Positions 30,035 through 38,158 of a DNA stretch of 40,876 nt are shown in pieces. The DNA lies in the NCBI GenBank assembly GCA_964564695.1, contig CAZMCC010000025.1, positions 1-40,876 of the forward strand. The letters run 5' to 3'. How positions within the stretch are numbered: the first letter of the stretch is position 1; every line of letters starts with the position of its first letter. The notes under the pieces are model-generated. The model ran no database searches and had not been told where the DNA came from. It worked only from the letters and a program-made list of their open reading frames with translations. A program made the position numbers and the translations under genes. The DNA is from CAZMCC01 sp964564695. Its GTDB lineage: Bacteria > Planctomycetota > Phycisphaerae > Phycisphaerales > UBA1924.

Positions 30035-30996
30035 TCCTCCACATCCAACCCCACATCCACGCTCACCGCCCGGTGCGTGAGCGCCCCCACGCTGATCCGG
30101 TCCACGCCGCTCGCGGCGATCGCCCGAATCGTCTCCAACCGCACGCCCCCCGACGCCTCGAGCTCGATCTTGAGCCCCGACCGATCCCGCATCTCGACGC
30201 CCCGCCGCATCTGCTCGGTCGACATGTTGTCCAGCAGCACGATCCCCACGCCACAGCCCCCCGCAGCGAGCACCGCCCCGAGCTGCTCGAGCCGGTCGAC
30301 CTCGAGCTCGACGAACACGAGTGCTCGCTTCTCCGCCGCCGCGCTCGCCCGCGCCCGCTCCGCCGCCGCCTTCACGAACGCCGGCAGCTCGGCGTCGGAG
30401 ACGCCCGCGATGTGATTGTCCTTGATGAGCACCCCGTCGAAGAGCCCCATGCGATGGCACATCCCCCCGCCGCACCGGACCGCGTATTTCTCCAGCATCC
30501 GCAGCCCCGGCGTGGTCTTGCGGGTGTCATAGACCCTCGCCCGCCCAGATCCGGCCGCGGCCACGTACGCCGCCGTGACCGTCGCCACACCGCTGAGCCG
30601 CCCGACCAGATTCAAGAACGACCGCTCGATACCAAGCACGGCCCCCACCGCCCCGCTCAGTTCTGCGATCGTCACCCGCCCGCCCGCGTCCACCCGCACC
30701 GCCTCACCGTCGCGCACACGCACATCGACCCGCACAGCCCCCCCCGCCGCCGGCGCGAACACCTCGCACAGCTCCCCCGCCGCCGCGAGCCCAGCCACCA
30801 CGCCGTCGGACTTCATCACCAGGGCCGCGCGGCACGCCTTCGCCGCCGCACCGGGCGGGAAACACGCCTTCGCCGTCACATCCCCGCCCGCCCCCAGATC
30901 CTCATCCCGCGCCACCTCCAGCAACCGACGCACCAACCCGGTGCGCGACAGCTCGCGATAGAGCCCTTCCAGCGACAGCGCGTTGAGATCACCCAT
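30013..30996 (-). CDS. nadC: Nicotinate-nucleotide pyrophosphorylase (quinolinate phosphoribosyltransferase)
   Basis: 327 residues. Makes nicotinate mononucleotide from quinolinate and PRPP in de novo NAD synthesis. Family features: DEDLGAGGDVT near the N-terminus, RSFLNLVGRLSGVATVT, the VYDTRKTTPGLRMLEKYAVRCGGG motif with active-site Arg/Lys and His, LIKDNHIA, and IELEASGGV with ISVGALTHRA at the phosphate site. A longer insertion (AAAERARASAAAEKRALV) lies in the C-terminal domain. TAGCAT sits 6 nt before the ATG, with no Shine-Dalgarno. The final residues and stop are encoded by a heptamer array, so the repeat may have replaced the original end. Divergent from fabI. Confidence 0.95.
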   Translation of the reverse strand: MGDLNALSLEGLYRELSRTGLVRRLLEVARDEDLGAGGDVTAKACFPPGAAAKACRAALVMKSDGVVAGLAAAGELCEVFAPAAGGAVRVDVRVRDGEAVRVDAGGRVTIAELSGAVGAVLGIERSFLNLVGRLSGVATVTAAYVAAAGSGRARVYDTRKTTPGLRMLEKYAVRCGGGMCHRMGLFDGVLIKDNHIAGVSDAELPAFVKAAAERARASAAAEKRALVFVELEVDRLEQLGAVLAAGGCGVGIVLLDNMSTEQMRRGVEMRDRSGLKIELEASGGVRLETIRAIAASGVDRISVGALTHRAVSVDVGLDVEEAMGNGQ

Positions 30997-31002
30997 CGCG
31001 CG

Positions 31003-31008
31003 ATGCTA
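31003..31008 (-). promoter_or_regulatory. Putative -10 element of leaderless nadC
   Basis: TAGCAT on the minus strand ends 6 nt before ATG 30996; the gap is CGCGCG and has no Shine-Dalgarno. Confidence 0.5.
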
Positions 31009-31024
31009 GCAAAGTCCCGGGACG

Positions 31025-31050
31025 CCGGACCTGAGTCTTCGAAGGTCCGG
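31025..31050. promoter_or_regulatory. Inverted repeat between divergent nadC and fabI
   Basis: CCGGACCT, 10 nt, AGGTCCGG: a perfect 8-bp dyad midway between the two start codons, covering the -35 region proposed for nadC. It could be an operator for either gene or a hairpin of unknown use. Confidence 0.4.
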
Positions 31051-31090
31051 GTTCGCGGCGCCCGCCAGCGACAACCCCGCCCGGAGCGCA

Positions 31091-31096
31091 AATAAT
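31091..31096 (+). promoter_or_regulatory. Putative -10 element of leaderless fabI
   Basis: AATAAT, one base from the TATAAT consensus, ends 6 nt before ATG 31103; the gap is CCCCCA, with no Shine-Dalgarno. Confidence 0.55.
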
Positions 31097-31102
31097 CCCC
31101 CA

Positions 31103-31921
31103 ATGGCCAACCCCACCCCCCTGCTCCACGGCAAAGTCGCCCTCATCGTCGGCATCGCCAACGAGCGTTCGTACGCGTACTTCATCGCCCAGTCGCTCAT
31201 CGCCCACGGCTGCCGCTGCGCCTTCACCCACCTCCCCGGCGAGAAGAACGAGCGGCGCACGCGCCGTGCCGTCGAGAGCCTGGGCGTCAGCGGGGGGGGC
31301 GATCCCTGGCTTACGCCCCTCGACGCCGGCAACGACCTCGACATCGACGCGGCGATCGCCACGTTCGAGCAGTCGTTCGACCGCCTCGACGTGCTGGTCC
31401 ACTCGATCGCCTTCGCCGAGCGCGACTGGCTCCAGCCCGGCAAGTTCGTCGACACGCCCCGGGCGGCGTACCTCCAGGCGATCGACATCTCCGCCTACAC
31501 GCTCGTCGGCATCACGCGCCGCTGCCGTTCGCTCCTCGAACGCGGCGCCAAGGCCGGCGGCGGCGCCTCCGTCATGGCCATGTCCTACTACGGCGGCGAA
31601 AAGGTCGTCCCCGGCTACAACGTCATGGGCGTCGCCAAGTCGGCCCTCGAGACCTCGGCCCGCTACCTCGCGTGGGACCTCGGCCCCGCGAAGATCCGCG
31701 TGAACGTCATCTCCGGCGGCTATCTCCGCACGCTCGCGTCGTCCGCCGTCGGCGGCACCGACACGATGGGCGAGCACTCGGCCACCCGCGCCCCGCTCCG
31801 CCGCGGCGTCGAGGGTGAAGAGGTCGGCAAGACGGCGGTGTACCTCGCCAGCGACCTCTCCAGCGGCGTGACGGGCGAGACGCTGTACGTGGATTGCGGC
31901 GTGAACACCGTGGGGCTGTAA
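31103..31921 (+). CDS. fabI: Enoyl-[acyl-carrier-protein] reductase (FabI type)
   Basis: 272 residues. Last reductive step of fatty-acid elongation, NAD(P)H dependent. SDR fold with the FabI-specific traits: VGIANERSYAYFIAQSL in place of the usual Gly-rich motif, LDVLVHSIAFAERDWL, and the Tyr-x6-Lys pair (Tyr172, Lys179 in GYNVMGVAKSALE), with a further Tyr162. It ends VDCGVNTVGL, the usual FabI end. A leaderless promoter is suggested. Its TAA is the first triplet of a TAAGAGCC element. Together with the desaturase at 1112 it indicates local membrane-lipid functions, but the two are not linked in an operon. Confidence 0.95.
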   Translation: MANPTPLLHGKVALIVGIANERSYAYFIAQSLIAHGCRCAFTHLPGEKNERRTRRAVESLGVSGGGDPWLTPLDAGNDLDIDAAIATFEQSFDRLDVLVHSIAFAERDWLQPGKFVDTPRAAYLQAIDISAYTLVGITRRCRSLLERGAKAGGGASVMAMSYYGGEKVVPGYNVMGVAKSALETSARYLAWDLGPAKIRVNVISGGYLRTLASSAVGGTDTMGEHSATRAPLRRGVEGEEVGKTAVYLASDLSSGVTGETLYVDCGVNTVGL

Positions 31922-32010
31922 GAGCCCAGAGCGGCAGCGACGGGCCACGGCAATCTCCACCTCGAAACCCACGTCCCCGTGGCCGGGCGCTGCCGCTTCC
32001 GGCTCTCATC
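31919..32010. repeat. TAAGAGCC inverted element after fabI
   Basis: Left end TAAGAGCCCAGAGCGGCAG with ACGGGCCACGG; right end on the other strand GATGAGAGCCGGAAGCG with CCCGGCCACGG. The first triplet is the fabI stop. The gene to the right is co-directional, so the right end serves no stop. Confidence 0.85.
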
Positions 32011-32116
32011 AAACCGCGCAAACTCTGCCGCCCACGGACCCGTACACGCTGTGATTTCCGGGGTTTCCGGACCCGATGCGTAGAGCCCCGGTCGTTCATC
32101 AGCCGAAGAGACAGGT

Positions 32117-32395
32117 ATGTCCACGATGGGCACCAGCGTCGCCCAGTCGGTTGCCGGAAGCCAGCAGGCCCAGCAGGCGGCGACCGCGCGCCCGGCGAAG
32201 GCCGACGCGGCCCGCGAGCGGCGCGTCATCCGCACGGGTGACCAGGTCGAGCTCACCACCGAACTCATCGACGCCGTGCACGATCCCTCGAACGCGACGG
32301 ACGAGCAGCCGCGTCAGCAGCAGCAGCAGCACCAGCAGCCCGACGCGAAGCCGGGCGATGAGTCGCCGCCGGCGCATATTGACCTTCAGGCCTGA
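32117..32395 (+). CDS. Small hypothetical protein, Gln-rich
   Basis: 92 residues that I do not recognise. The N-terminal third is Ala/Gln/Ser-rich. The middle (ADAARERRVIRTGDQVELTT, then ELIDAVHDPSN) is the only part with ordered-looking character. Then come a Gln run (QQQQQHQQ) from a CAG repeat and a Pro/Asp-rich tail. No signal peptide or membrane helix. GAGACAGG lies 1-8 nt upstream of the ATG, a weak Shine-Dalgarno. Codon third positions are GC-rich like those of the neighbours, and it fills the gap between fabI and the paired class C hairpins, which begin 3 nt after its TGA. A real gene is likely but not certain. Confidence 0.6.
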   Translation: MSTMGTSVAQSVAGSQQAQQAATARPAKADAARERRVIRTGDQVELTTELIDAVHDPSNATDEQPRQQQQQHQQPDAKPGDESPPAHIDLQA

Positions 32396-32397
32396 TT

Positions 32398-32491
32398 GGG
32401 TGGCATGCTCAAGGGCTTTGCCTTGAGCATGTTCCGGCGCCGAGCAGAAGCACATGCTCAAGCCCAACGCGGCTTGAGCATGCCACCCAGC
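32398..32491. repeat. Paired GCTYTG-loop hairpins, stem class C
   Basis: First hairpin 32404-32431: CATGCTCAAGG, loop GCTTTG, complement. Second, inverted, near 32454-32485: CATGCTCAAGCC with loop CAACGC (GCGTTG on the other strand). Head GGGTGGC on the left is mirrored by GCCACCC on the right. It lies between convergent genes (stops at 32395 and 32504). Confidence 0.88.
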
Positions 32492-32503
32492 TCGCAGGCG
32501 TTC

Positions 32504-33952
32504 TCACGCCGCGCTGCGGTGCTCCCGGTCGTACTCGTTCCGTGCCCGATCGGCGCCGCGCACGAGGCGTGCGAGCAGCGCCTTCATCTGCGGGCGCTGG
32601 CGGAGCCAGCCGGTGTGCTCGATGTCGGCGAGCAGGTCTTCACGCAGGAACTTCATCGAGCTGCCCCGAACGCCGGACCAGAGCATGGCGGCCCCCGCCG
32701 CGATACGCCCCAGCGCCAGCGCGTCGCCCGAGCCCAGCTCGAGCTCGCTCATGACGAACGGGAACGGGTCGACCGTGGCCCGCTCGTCAAGCTCGATCAG
32801 CCGGTTCACGGCCCGCACCATCGCGTCATCCACAACATGCGAATCGCCCGACCCCGAGCCGGCGGCAGCGACCACGCTCGCCAGCGACTGGAGCACCAGC
32901 TGCGGCTCGCGCGGCAGAATGTTCACGGCGGCCTCGACGAGCCGCACGCGCTCGCCGGGCGCAACGCCCATGCCGCGCCCGACGATCCACGCCGAGCCCA
33001 CGCGGGCGGCCACGCGGCGCGCCGGGCTCTGCCCATCGCTCGACGCGGCCCAGCGAAACGCTTCAAGAATCATCTCGTCCGCGGCCCGCTCGGCGGGTGA
33101 GGCGTTCAGGCCCATGCCCGCGCCGGTGCCGAAGATGGCCGTCCGGCGCAGCGCCGCGGCCGCCGCGGCGAGCCCAGCGATCGCGGGAGCGGACTCGTTG
33201 TCCACGCGGGTGTTGCCCATGGAGACGCCCGCGGGATCAAGGCGAGCCGGGAAGACGCCGGCGTAGTTGAACTCGTCGGGACGCCCCCAGTCGATCCACC
33301 CCGCGCCCGAGCCGTGGTGCGGCGTGATGACCTCGAGCGAAGGCTTCGCGCGAGCGCCGGGGCCGGTGGCGCGGCGCAGCGTGGCGTCGCAGGGACGAAG
33401 GCGATCGCTCCAGCGGCGCTTGCGCGGCTCGGGACCGGGCTCGAGGGCGTTGTCGTTCAGGGTGACCCACTCGAAGCGGACGCCGTCGAGGGGCGTGAAC
33501 CGGGCCGCGGCGTCAAGGATCAGCTCGCGTTCGTCGGCGGGCAGGTCGAGGCCGATGCGGATGATGGTGGCGCCCGAACGGCGCTCGGCCCGCGATGCCG
33601 GGGCGGCGGCTCCGATGTCGCGCGAGGTGTTCGGGCGGTCAGCACCGCCGGCTCCCCCACGCCGGAAGCGGTTGAGGAGCGAGCTTGCCGAGGAGGCGGA
33701 GCCCGCGAAGTTCGGCAGCGCGAAGGTCGGCGCGGAGAACCGCCGCGCCCGCGTGAGGCCCAGCACGCCGAAGCCGGCCATGATGCCCCAGACGCCCACA
33801 GGCAGGCCGAGCCAGGGCGTGGCGACCCACGCGGCCCCCAGCGAATAGGCCGTGACCGCGAAGGCGCAGGAGGACAGGCAATAGGCGCTCCACGGCCCGA
33901 CGGACGTGGAAACAGGGACGGAGTCGGACCGCTGGTCGCTCGTATCGCTCAT
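32504..33952 (-). CDS. Membrane-anchored protein of unknown function
   Basis: 482 residues from ATG 33952; another ATG at 33964 is possible and neither has a Shine-Dalgarno. Two N-terminal hydrophobic segments (LSSCAFAVTAYSLGAAW and LPVGVWGIMAGFGVLGL, about residues 20-70) form a hairpin. A basic/Ser-rich linker and a roughly 350-residue soluble domain follow, without recognised motifs: IIRIGLDLPADERELILDAAARF, LEVITPHHGSGAGWIDWG, YAGVFPARLDPAGVSMGNTRVDNESAPAIAG. The segment GNTRVDNESAPAIAGLAAAAAAL could be structural. Codon use matches the neighbours. The upstream gap is repeat-rich. No function is proposed. Confidence 0.72.
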   Translation of the reverse strand: MSDTSDQRSDSVPVSTSVGPWSAYCLSSCAFAVTAYSLGAAWVATPWLGLPVGVWGIMAGFGVLGLTRARRFSAPTFALPNFAGSASSASSLLNRFRRGGAGGADRPNTSRDIGAAAPASRAERRSGATIIRIGLDLPADERELILDAAARFTPLDGVRFEWVTLNDNALEPGPEPRKRRWSDRLRPCDATLRRATGPGARAKPSLEVITPHHGSGAGWIDWGRPDEFNYAGVFPARLDPAGVSMGNTRVDNESAPAIAGLAAAAAALRRTAIFGTGAGMGLNASPAERAADEMILEAFRWAASSDGQSPARRVAARVGSAWIVGRGMGVAPGERVRLVEAAVNILPREPQLVLQSLASVVAAAGSGSGDSHVVDDAMVRAVNRLIELDERATVDPFPFVMSELELGSGDALALGRIAAGAAMLWSGVRGSSMKFLREDLLADIEHTGWLRQRPQMKALLARLVRGADRARNEYDREHRSAA

Positions 33953-34064
33953 GGGCAAGTGCATCGGACGCGGGACGGAGCAGGCTGAGCGCGGCGGCGC
34001 GAAGAACACGAACGGCGGCTTGCGCAGGCCGAGCGCGGGGAGTGCGCGGCCGGATAACCGGGGA

Positions 34065-34194
34065 CAAGAGCCCGGAGCGGCAGCGACGGGCCACGGCGAC
34101 AACGGTGCGCGCGGGGGCGTCGGATCATCGGGCGATGATCTTTTCGCGCGGCGACGTCGGCGTGGCCAGTCGCTTCCGCTCCTGGCTCTTATCG
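34065..34194. repeat. TAAGAGCC inverted element in a divergent gap
   Basis: Left end CAAGAGCCCGGAGCGGCAG with ACGGGCCACGG; right end on the other strand GATAAGAGCCAGGAGCGG with AGCGACTGGCCACG. About 130 bp, with its own centre. It lies upstream of the minus-strand membrane-protein gene and supplies no stop codon; the left TAA is changed to CAA. Confidence 0.8.
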
Positions 34195-34420
34195 AAATGC
34201 TTCTCACGGGGCGTTGGGTCGGTCTGGACGGGGCAACGCGGGCGTGAGCGACCGGGGCGGTTGTAAGGCGCCGTCGACCGCGGAGGGGCCTCGTATTCGC
34301 CTGGGCGCTTCAGGTCTCGGCGTGTGACCGACCGGTGGGTGACTAGGCCACCCCCCGTGCACGTCGAGACCCAAGACGCTTTGACGAATGCGTGGTCCCT
34401 CTATAGAGAGGGGTGTGAAG

Positions 34421-34577
34421 GCGCATTTGTGCGCACAGAAGTGATACATACCGAGGGGGTGAAAGACGGAAGTCGTTGGGGGGGCGGGAGATAAAAATCT
34501 GAGAATTCCGATCGGGGGTGTCTTTCGAGGTGCGGTTTTGCGCGCGCAAATGCGCACTTGGCACGTTTTGTGCGCGC
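34421..34577. promoter_or_regulatory. Cluster of TTTGNGCGC repeats, possible operators
   Basis: Three related sites: GCGCATTTGTGCGCAC (34421-34436); a perfect 14-bp palindrome TTTGCGCGCGCAAA (34537-34550) that continues into TGCGCAC; and TTTTGTGCGCGCG (34566-34578). The first and second share a 14-mer with one mismatch in opposite orientation. The spacing of 100-150 bp, upstream of the fucosidase gene, suggests binding sites of a dimeric regulator, but none is identified. Confidence 0.4.
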
Positions 34578-34661
34578 GGAAACGGTCAGCGAAGGGGGGA
34601 TGTTCCTTCGCCCCTGCCGGGGCGAGAGAGGAAGGCAGAGAAGGAAGAGGGGCGGGACTTT

Positions 34662-34711
34662 CCACGGGTTGCGCTTCGGCCGCCTGTCGGCGGCCTGCGC
34701 TCCACCCGTGG
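34662..34711. repeat. Interrupted 50-nt hairpin
   Basis: CCACGGGT pairs with ACCCGTGG and GGCCGCC with GGCGGCC around TGTC; a bulge of 7-8 nt with TGCGCT on each side interrupts the stem. It is followed by CGCCCCTGCGGGGCG. Single copy in this window. Confidence 0.65.
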
Positions 34712-34819
34712 CGACATTCGGGCGCCCCTGCGGGGCGAAGACAGTGGCGGGTGCGGCCCCAGACGACCGCGGACCGGCGGAGCCGCGGGCGGGGGCGAGC
34801 GAGGGTGGGTGCGGCGCGG

Positions 34820-34825
34820 TATCGT
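34820..34825 (+). promoter_or_regulatory. Putative -10 element of the fucosidase gene
   Basis: TATCGT ends 6 nt before ATG 34832. The gap GGGGGT could also act as a Shine-Dalgarno if transcription started further upstream. Confidence 0.45.
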
Positions 34826-34831
34826 GGGGGT

Positions 34832-36682
34832 ATGAGGCCATCGATTCGGGCGTGTGCGGGATGGGCGGCGGCGGGGCTCGTCGGCTTGATGGCGACGTCG
34901 TCGCACGGAGCCCTGCGGGCGCCGGAACCACCGGTCGACGCCGTTCCGCTCGCCAAGGGCGCCCCGCCGTGGACCGAGACCGCCGCGGAGAAGGACGCCC
35001 GGATGGCGTGGTGGCGGGCGGCCCGGTTCGGGATCTTTATCCACTGGGGCGTGTACTCGCGCCTCGAGGGCAAGTGGGAAGGCAAGGAGATCCCCAGCGT
35101 CGGCGAGTGGATCATGGAAACGGGGAAGATCCCCGTCTCGTCCTACTGGCGCGAGGCCGAGGCGTTCAACCCGGGCGCGTACAACCCGCAGGAGTGGGCC
35201 GACCTCTTCGCCAAGGCCGGGGCGAAATACGTCGTCATCACCAGCCGCCACCACGACGGGTTCTGCCTCTGGGACTCGAAGGTGAGCGACCGCGACGTGA
35301 TGAGCGTGGCGGCGAAGCGCGACCTGCTCATGCCGCTCAAGCAGGCCGTCGAGGGCGCGGGGCTCAAGTTCGGCCTCTACTACTCCATCCTCGACTGGAC
35401 GCACCACGACTACACCGGCCGGCGTGCCTGGAACGACCTCCACAACGCGTACAAGCCCGACCCGGACAGGTTCGAGCTCTACGTCACGGCCCAACTGCTC
35501 GAGATCATCCGCGGGTATGACCCGGCCGTGGTGTGGTTTGACGGGGAGTGGGAGGACGCGTGGGACCGCGAACGCGGCCTGCGGATCGGGCAGGTGGTTC
35601 GGAACAACGCCCCGCGCGCGATCGTGAACAACCGCTTCGCCAAGGGGCGGCGCGGCATGTCGGGCATCCACGCTCCTTCCGACGTCGACGAGGGGGACTT
35701 CGGCACGCCCGAGCAGGAGATCCCCAAGCGTCCCATGCCCGGCGTCGACTGGGAGACCTGCCTCACGATGAACGACACGTGGGGGTACAAGGCCAATGAC
35801 AAGAACTTCAAGTCGTCGCGCGAGCTGATCCGCACGCTCGTCGACGTCGCAAGCAAGGGCGGGAATCTGCTCCTCAACGTCGGCCCCGACGGCGAGGGCC
35901 GGATCCCCGAGACCAGCGTCAAGCGCCTGCTCAACATGGGCGAGTGGCTCGCGGTCAACGGCGAGTCCATCTACGGCACGCGGGCCGGGCCAATCTCGCG
36001 GCTCCCCTACGGCCGCACGACGCAGCGCGACGGCGTGGTGTACGTGCACATCTTCGACTGGCCGTCGGATGGCAAGCTGCCGGTGCCGGGGCTGCGGAAC
36101 GAAGTGACCGGCGCGCGGATCGTCGGGTCGCCCGACGCGAAGCTCAAGTGGTCCACAATGGAAGACGGGGTGTGGATCGAGCTGCCCTCGGCCGCACCTG
36201 ACGCGGACGACACCGTCATCGCCGTGAGCATCAAGGGCGCGCCCGTCGTGGTCGAGCCTCCCAAGGAGAAACCCGCCGACGGCTCCATCGTTCTCGTCGC
36301 CGAGGAGGCCGCACTCGAAGGCGAGCAGATCGGCCTCGAGCGCAAGGACTCCGAGCACGACAACATCGGATACTGGCTCGACCCCAAGGCGAGCGCCACA
36401 TGGTCGGTCGACCTTGCCGCCGACACCGAGTACGACGTCTCGCTCGTGCTGGCGTGCCAGCCGGGCTCGGCGGGGGATGCGTTCGAGGTAGTGATCGGCA
36501 AGTCCGTCGTCGGCGGGACGGTGCCGTCGACCGGCTCGTGGGAAGAGTTCAAGCGGGTGGCGGTGGGCCGGGTCAAGGTCAAGGGTGGAAAGACGAGCGT
36601 GATGGTGCGCCCGGCGCCGGGCAAGCCGCTGAAGCACGCGCTGATGAACCTGCAGGAAGTCCGGCTCACGCCGGTGAAGTAA
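34832..36682 (+). CDS. GH29 alpha-L-fucosidase with C-terminal accessory domain
   Basis: 616 residues. A signal peptide of about 26 residues precedes the GH29 barrel: WWRAARFGIFIHWGVYS, SRHHDGFCLWDS, and the nucleophile Asp237 in VVWFDGEWE; SKGGNLLLNVGPDGEG marks the end of the barrel. It releases alpha-linked L-fucose from glycans, by the retaining mechanism of the family, in the periplasm or outside. After a short beta-domain, residues from about 485 (IVLVAEEAALEGEQIGLER through the end) form a CBM-like beta-sandwich with EYDVSLVLACQ, probably carbohydrate binding. The oxidoreductase gene follows after 11 nt, so the two are likely co-transcribed. Sulfated algal fucans are a plausible source, by inference only. 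Confidence 0.93.
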   Translation: MRPSIRACAGWAAAGLVGLMATSSHGALRAPEPPVDAVPLAKGAPPWTETAAEKDARMAWWRAARFGIFIHWGVYSRLEGKWEGKEIPSVGEWIMETGKIPVSSYWREAEAFNPGAYNPQEWADLFAKAGAKYVVITSRHHDGFCLWDSKVSDRDVMSVAAKRDLLMPLKQAVEGAGLKFGLYYSILDWTHHDYTGRRAWNDLHNAYKPDPDRFELYVTAQLLEIIRGYDPAVVWFDGEWEDAWDRERGLRIGQVVRNNAPRAIVNNRFAKGRRGMSGIHAPSDVDEGDFGTPEQEIPKRPMPGVDWETCLTMNDTWGYKANDKNFKSSRELIRTLVDVASKGGNLLLNVGPDGEGRIPETSVKRLLNMGEWLAVNGESIYGTRAGPISRLPYGRTTQRDGVVYVHIFDWPSDGKLPVPGLRNEVTGARIVGSPDAKLKWSTMEDGVWIELPSAAPDADDTVIAVSIKGAPVVVEPPKEKPADGSIVLVAEEAALEGEQIGLERKDSEHDNIGYWLDPKASATWSVDLAADTEYDVSLVLACQPGSAGDAFEVVIGKSVVGGTVPSTGSWEEFKRVAVGRVKVKGGKTSVMVRPAPGKPLKHALMNLQEVRLTPVK

Positions 36683-36693
36683 AGGTGACGACG

Positions 36694-38055
36694 ATGAGCA
36701 ACCACACGAACTCCAACGGAATCGCCGGCGTCTCGCGGCGCGGATTTGTCAAGGCGGCCGCCCTTGCCGGCGGGGCCGCGGCGGCCGGCGGCTTCGGCCT
36801 GCCCACCCCCACCGCGCGGGCGTCGATGCTCCGGCGCGCCGGCGCGGGGAACAGCTCGATCAAGGTCGGCGTCATCGGCTGCGGCGGACGCGGCACCGGC
36901 GCGGTCGTCAACGCGCTGGAAGCCTCGCCGGACACGCGCCTGCACGCGATCGCCGACGGCTTCATGGACAGGATTCTGACATGCCGCGAGGAGATCGAGC
37001 AGCTGCCGCCGGAGATGGTGGCGCGGTGCCCGGTCGACCCGGAGAACGTGTTCGTCGGGTTCGACGCGTACAAGAAGCTGCTGGCGACGGACGTCGATCT
37101 GGTGATCCTGGCGACGCCGCCAGGGTTCCGGCCGATCCACTTCGCTGCCGCGGTCGAGGCGGGCAAGCACGTGTTCATGGAGAAGCCGGTCGCGGTGTGC
37201 CCCGCGGGCGTGCGGATGGTGATCGACGCGGCCCGCAAGGCCAAGGAAAAGAAGCTGAACGTGGTGTGCGGCACGCAGCGCCGCCACGAGGCGTGCTACC
37301 TCGAGGCCATGAAGCGGATCGAGGGCGGCGCGATCGGGCGCGTCACGGGAGCGAGCGTCTACTGGAACCAGGGCGGGCTGTGGATGCACAAGCGCCGGCC
37401 CGAGTGGACCGACGTCGAGTGGCAACTCCGCAACTGGCTCTACTTCGACTGGCTCAGCGGCGACCACATCGTCGAGCAGCACGTCCACAACCTCGACGTC
37501 GCGGCCTGGGCGATGAGCTTGGGTGCAAGTGAACCGAACAGCGTGTGGCCCGTCAAGGTGAGCGGCATGGGCGGACGACAGTCGCGCACCAGCCCCGACT
37601 ACGGGCACGTCTTCGATCACTTCAGCGTGCAGTTTGAGTACGCCGACGGGCGGGTGGTGAACTCCTCCTGCCGTCAGGTCGACGGCGCCGACGGGCGCGT
37701 GGAGGAAGTGATCAACGGCACCGAGGGGCGGGCGATCCTCTCCAGCGGTCGCGCCAGGATCGAGGGCAAGACCACCTGGCGCTGGGACGGCGCGCAGGAG
37801 AACCCGTACGTCGCCGAGCACAAGGACCTGGTCACCGGCATCTCCGGCGGCGTGTACATCAACGAGGGCGAGCGGATCGCGCACTCGACGATGATGGCCG
37901 TGAGCGGCCGCATGTCGGCGTATTCGGGCAAGGACATGGTCTGGGAGCGTGTGCTGAAGTCGCCTTTGGACCTGAGGCCGAGCCCGACGCTGGCGCTGGG
38001 CCCGATGCCGACGCCGCCGGTGGCGATTCCCGGCAAGACCGGGCAGAACTGGTAA
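36694..38055 (+). CDS. Gfo/Idh/MocA-family oxidoreductase, TAT-exported
   Basis: 453 residues. A twin-arginine signal (SRRGFVKAAALAGGAAAAGG, Arg15-Arg16) leads to a Rossmann domain: IKVGVIGCGGRGTGAV (NAD(P)-binding), VDLVILATPPGFRPIHFAAAVEAGKHVFMEKPVAV with the EKP motif, then the substrate domain with GDHIVEQHVHNLDVAAW. Export of these normally cytosolic sugar oxidoreductases, with cofactor bound, is a planctomycete trait. Substrate is probably a sugar or its lactone; the fucosidase gene 11 nt upstream suggests fucose-linked glycan use. AAAGG precedes the ATG by about 8 nt. The TAA stop is the first triplet of a TAAGAGCC end joined to class B hairpins. Confidence 0.92.
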   Translation: MSNHTNSNGIAGVSRRGFVKAAALAGGAAAAGGFGLPTPTARASMLRRAGAGNSSIKVGVIGCGGRGTGAVVNALEASPDTRLHAIADGFMDRILTCREEIEQLPPEMVARCPVDPENVFVGFDAYKKLLATDVDLVILATPPGFRPIHFAAAVEAGKHVFMEKPVAVCPAGVRMVIDAARKAKEKKLNVVCGTQRRHEACYLEAMKRIEGGAIGRVTGASVYWNQGGLWMHKRRPEWTDVEWQLRNWLYFDWLSGDHIVEQHVHNLDVAAWAMSLGASEPNSVWPVKVSGMGGRQSRTSPDYGHVFDHFSVQFEYADGRVVNSSCRQVDGADGRVEEVINGTEGRAILSSGRARIEGKTTWRWDGAQENPYVAEHKDLVTGISGGVYINEGERIAHSTMMAVSGRMSAYSGKDMVWERVLKSPLDLRPSPTLALGPMPTPPVAIPGKTGQNW

Positions 38056-38158
38056 GAGCCGGATGCCACTACCGACGGCTTTGCGTCGGTAGTGCTCCGC
38101 GGCGGACCAAGGACCCGCGCACTACCGGCCGGAGCGGCCGGTAGTGGCGCCCATCCGG
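38053..38158. repeat. Composite element: TAAGAGCC end joined to paired class B hairpins
   Basis: TAAGAGCCGGATGCC at the left supplies the oxidoreductase stop, then continues into hairpin CACTACCGACG, loop GCTTTG, complement (38067-38094). A 25-nt spacer and an inverted hairpin CACTACCGGCCG with loop GAG (38120-38146) follow. It ends GGCGCCCATCCGG, directly at the TAG of the convergent RidA-threonine synthase gene. Two repeat types meet in one element and fill the whole gap. Confidence 0.88.

Larger units (their letters stand above)
33953..34831. other. Long non-coding gap between the membrane protein and the fucosidase gene
   Basis: About 880 bp without a convincing gene; frames that stay open here have no start signal or family resemblance. 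It holds a TAAGAGCC element (34065-34194), a CTCTATAGAG palindrome (34399-34408) with TTGACG at 34381-34386, the GCGCAAA-type repeat cluster (34421-34577), C-rich/G-rich short hairpins (CGCCCCTGCCGGGGCG and relatives), and a 50-nt interrupted hairpin (34662-34711). The stretch 34380-34510 is the most AT-rich part of the window. Confidence 0.7.

Noticed and set aside
34200..34831. Coding capacity in the long gap before the fucosidase gene
   Set aside because: The frames are Arg/Pro/Gly-rich, lack start signals and pass through hairpin repeats; no family resemblance.
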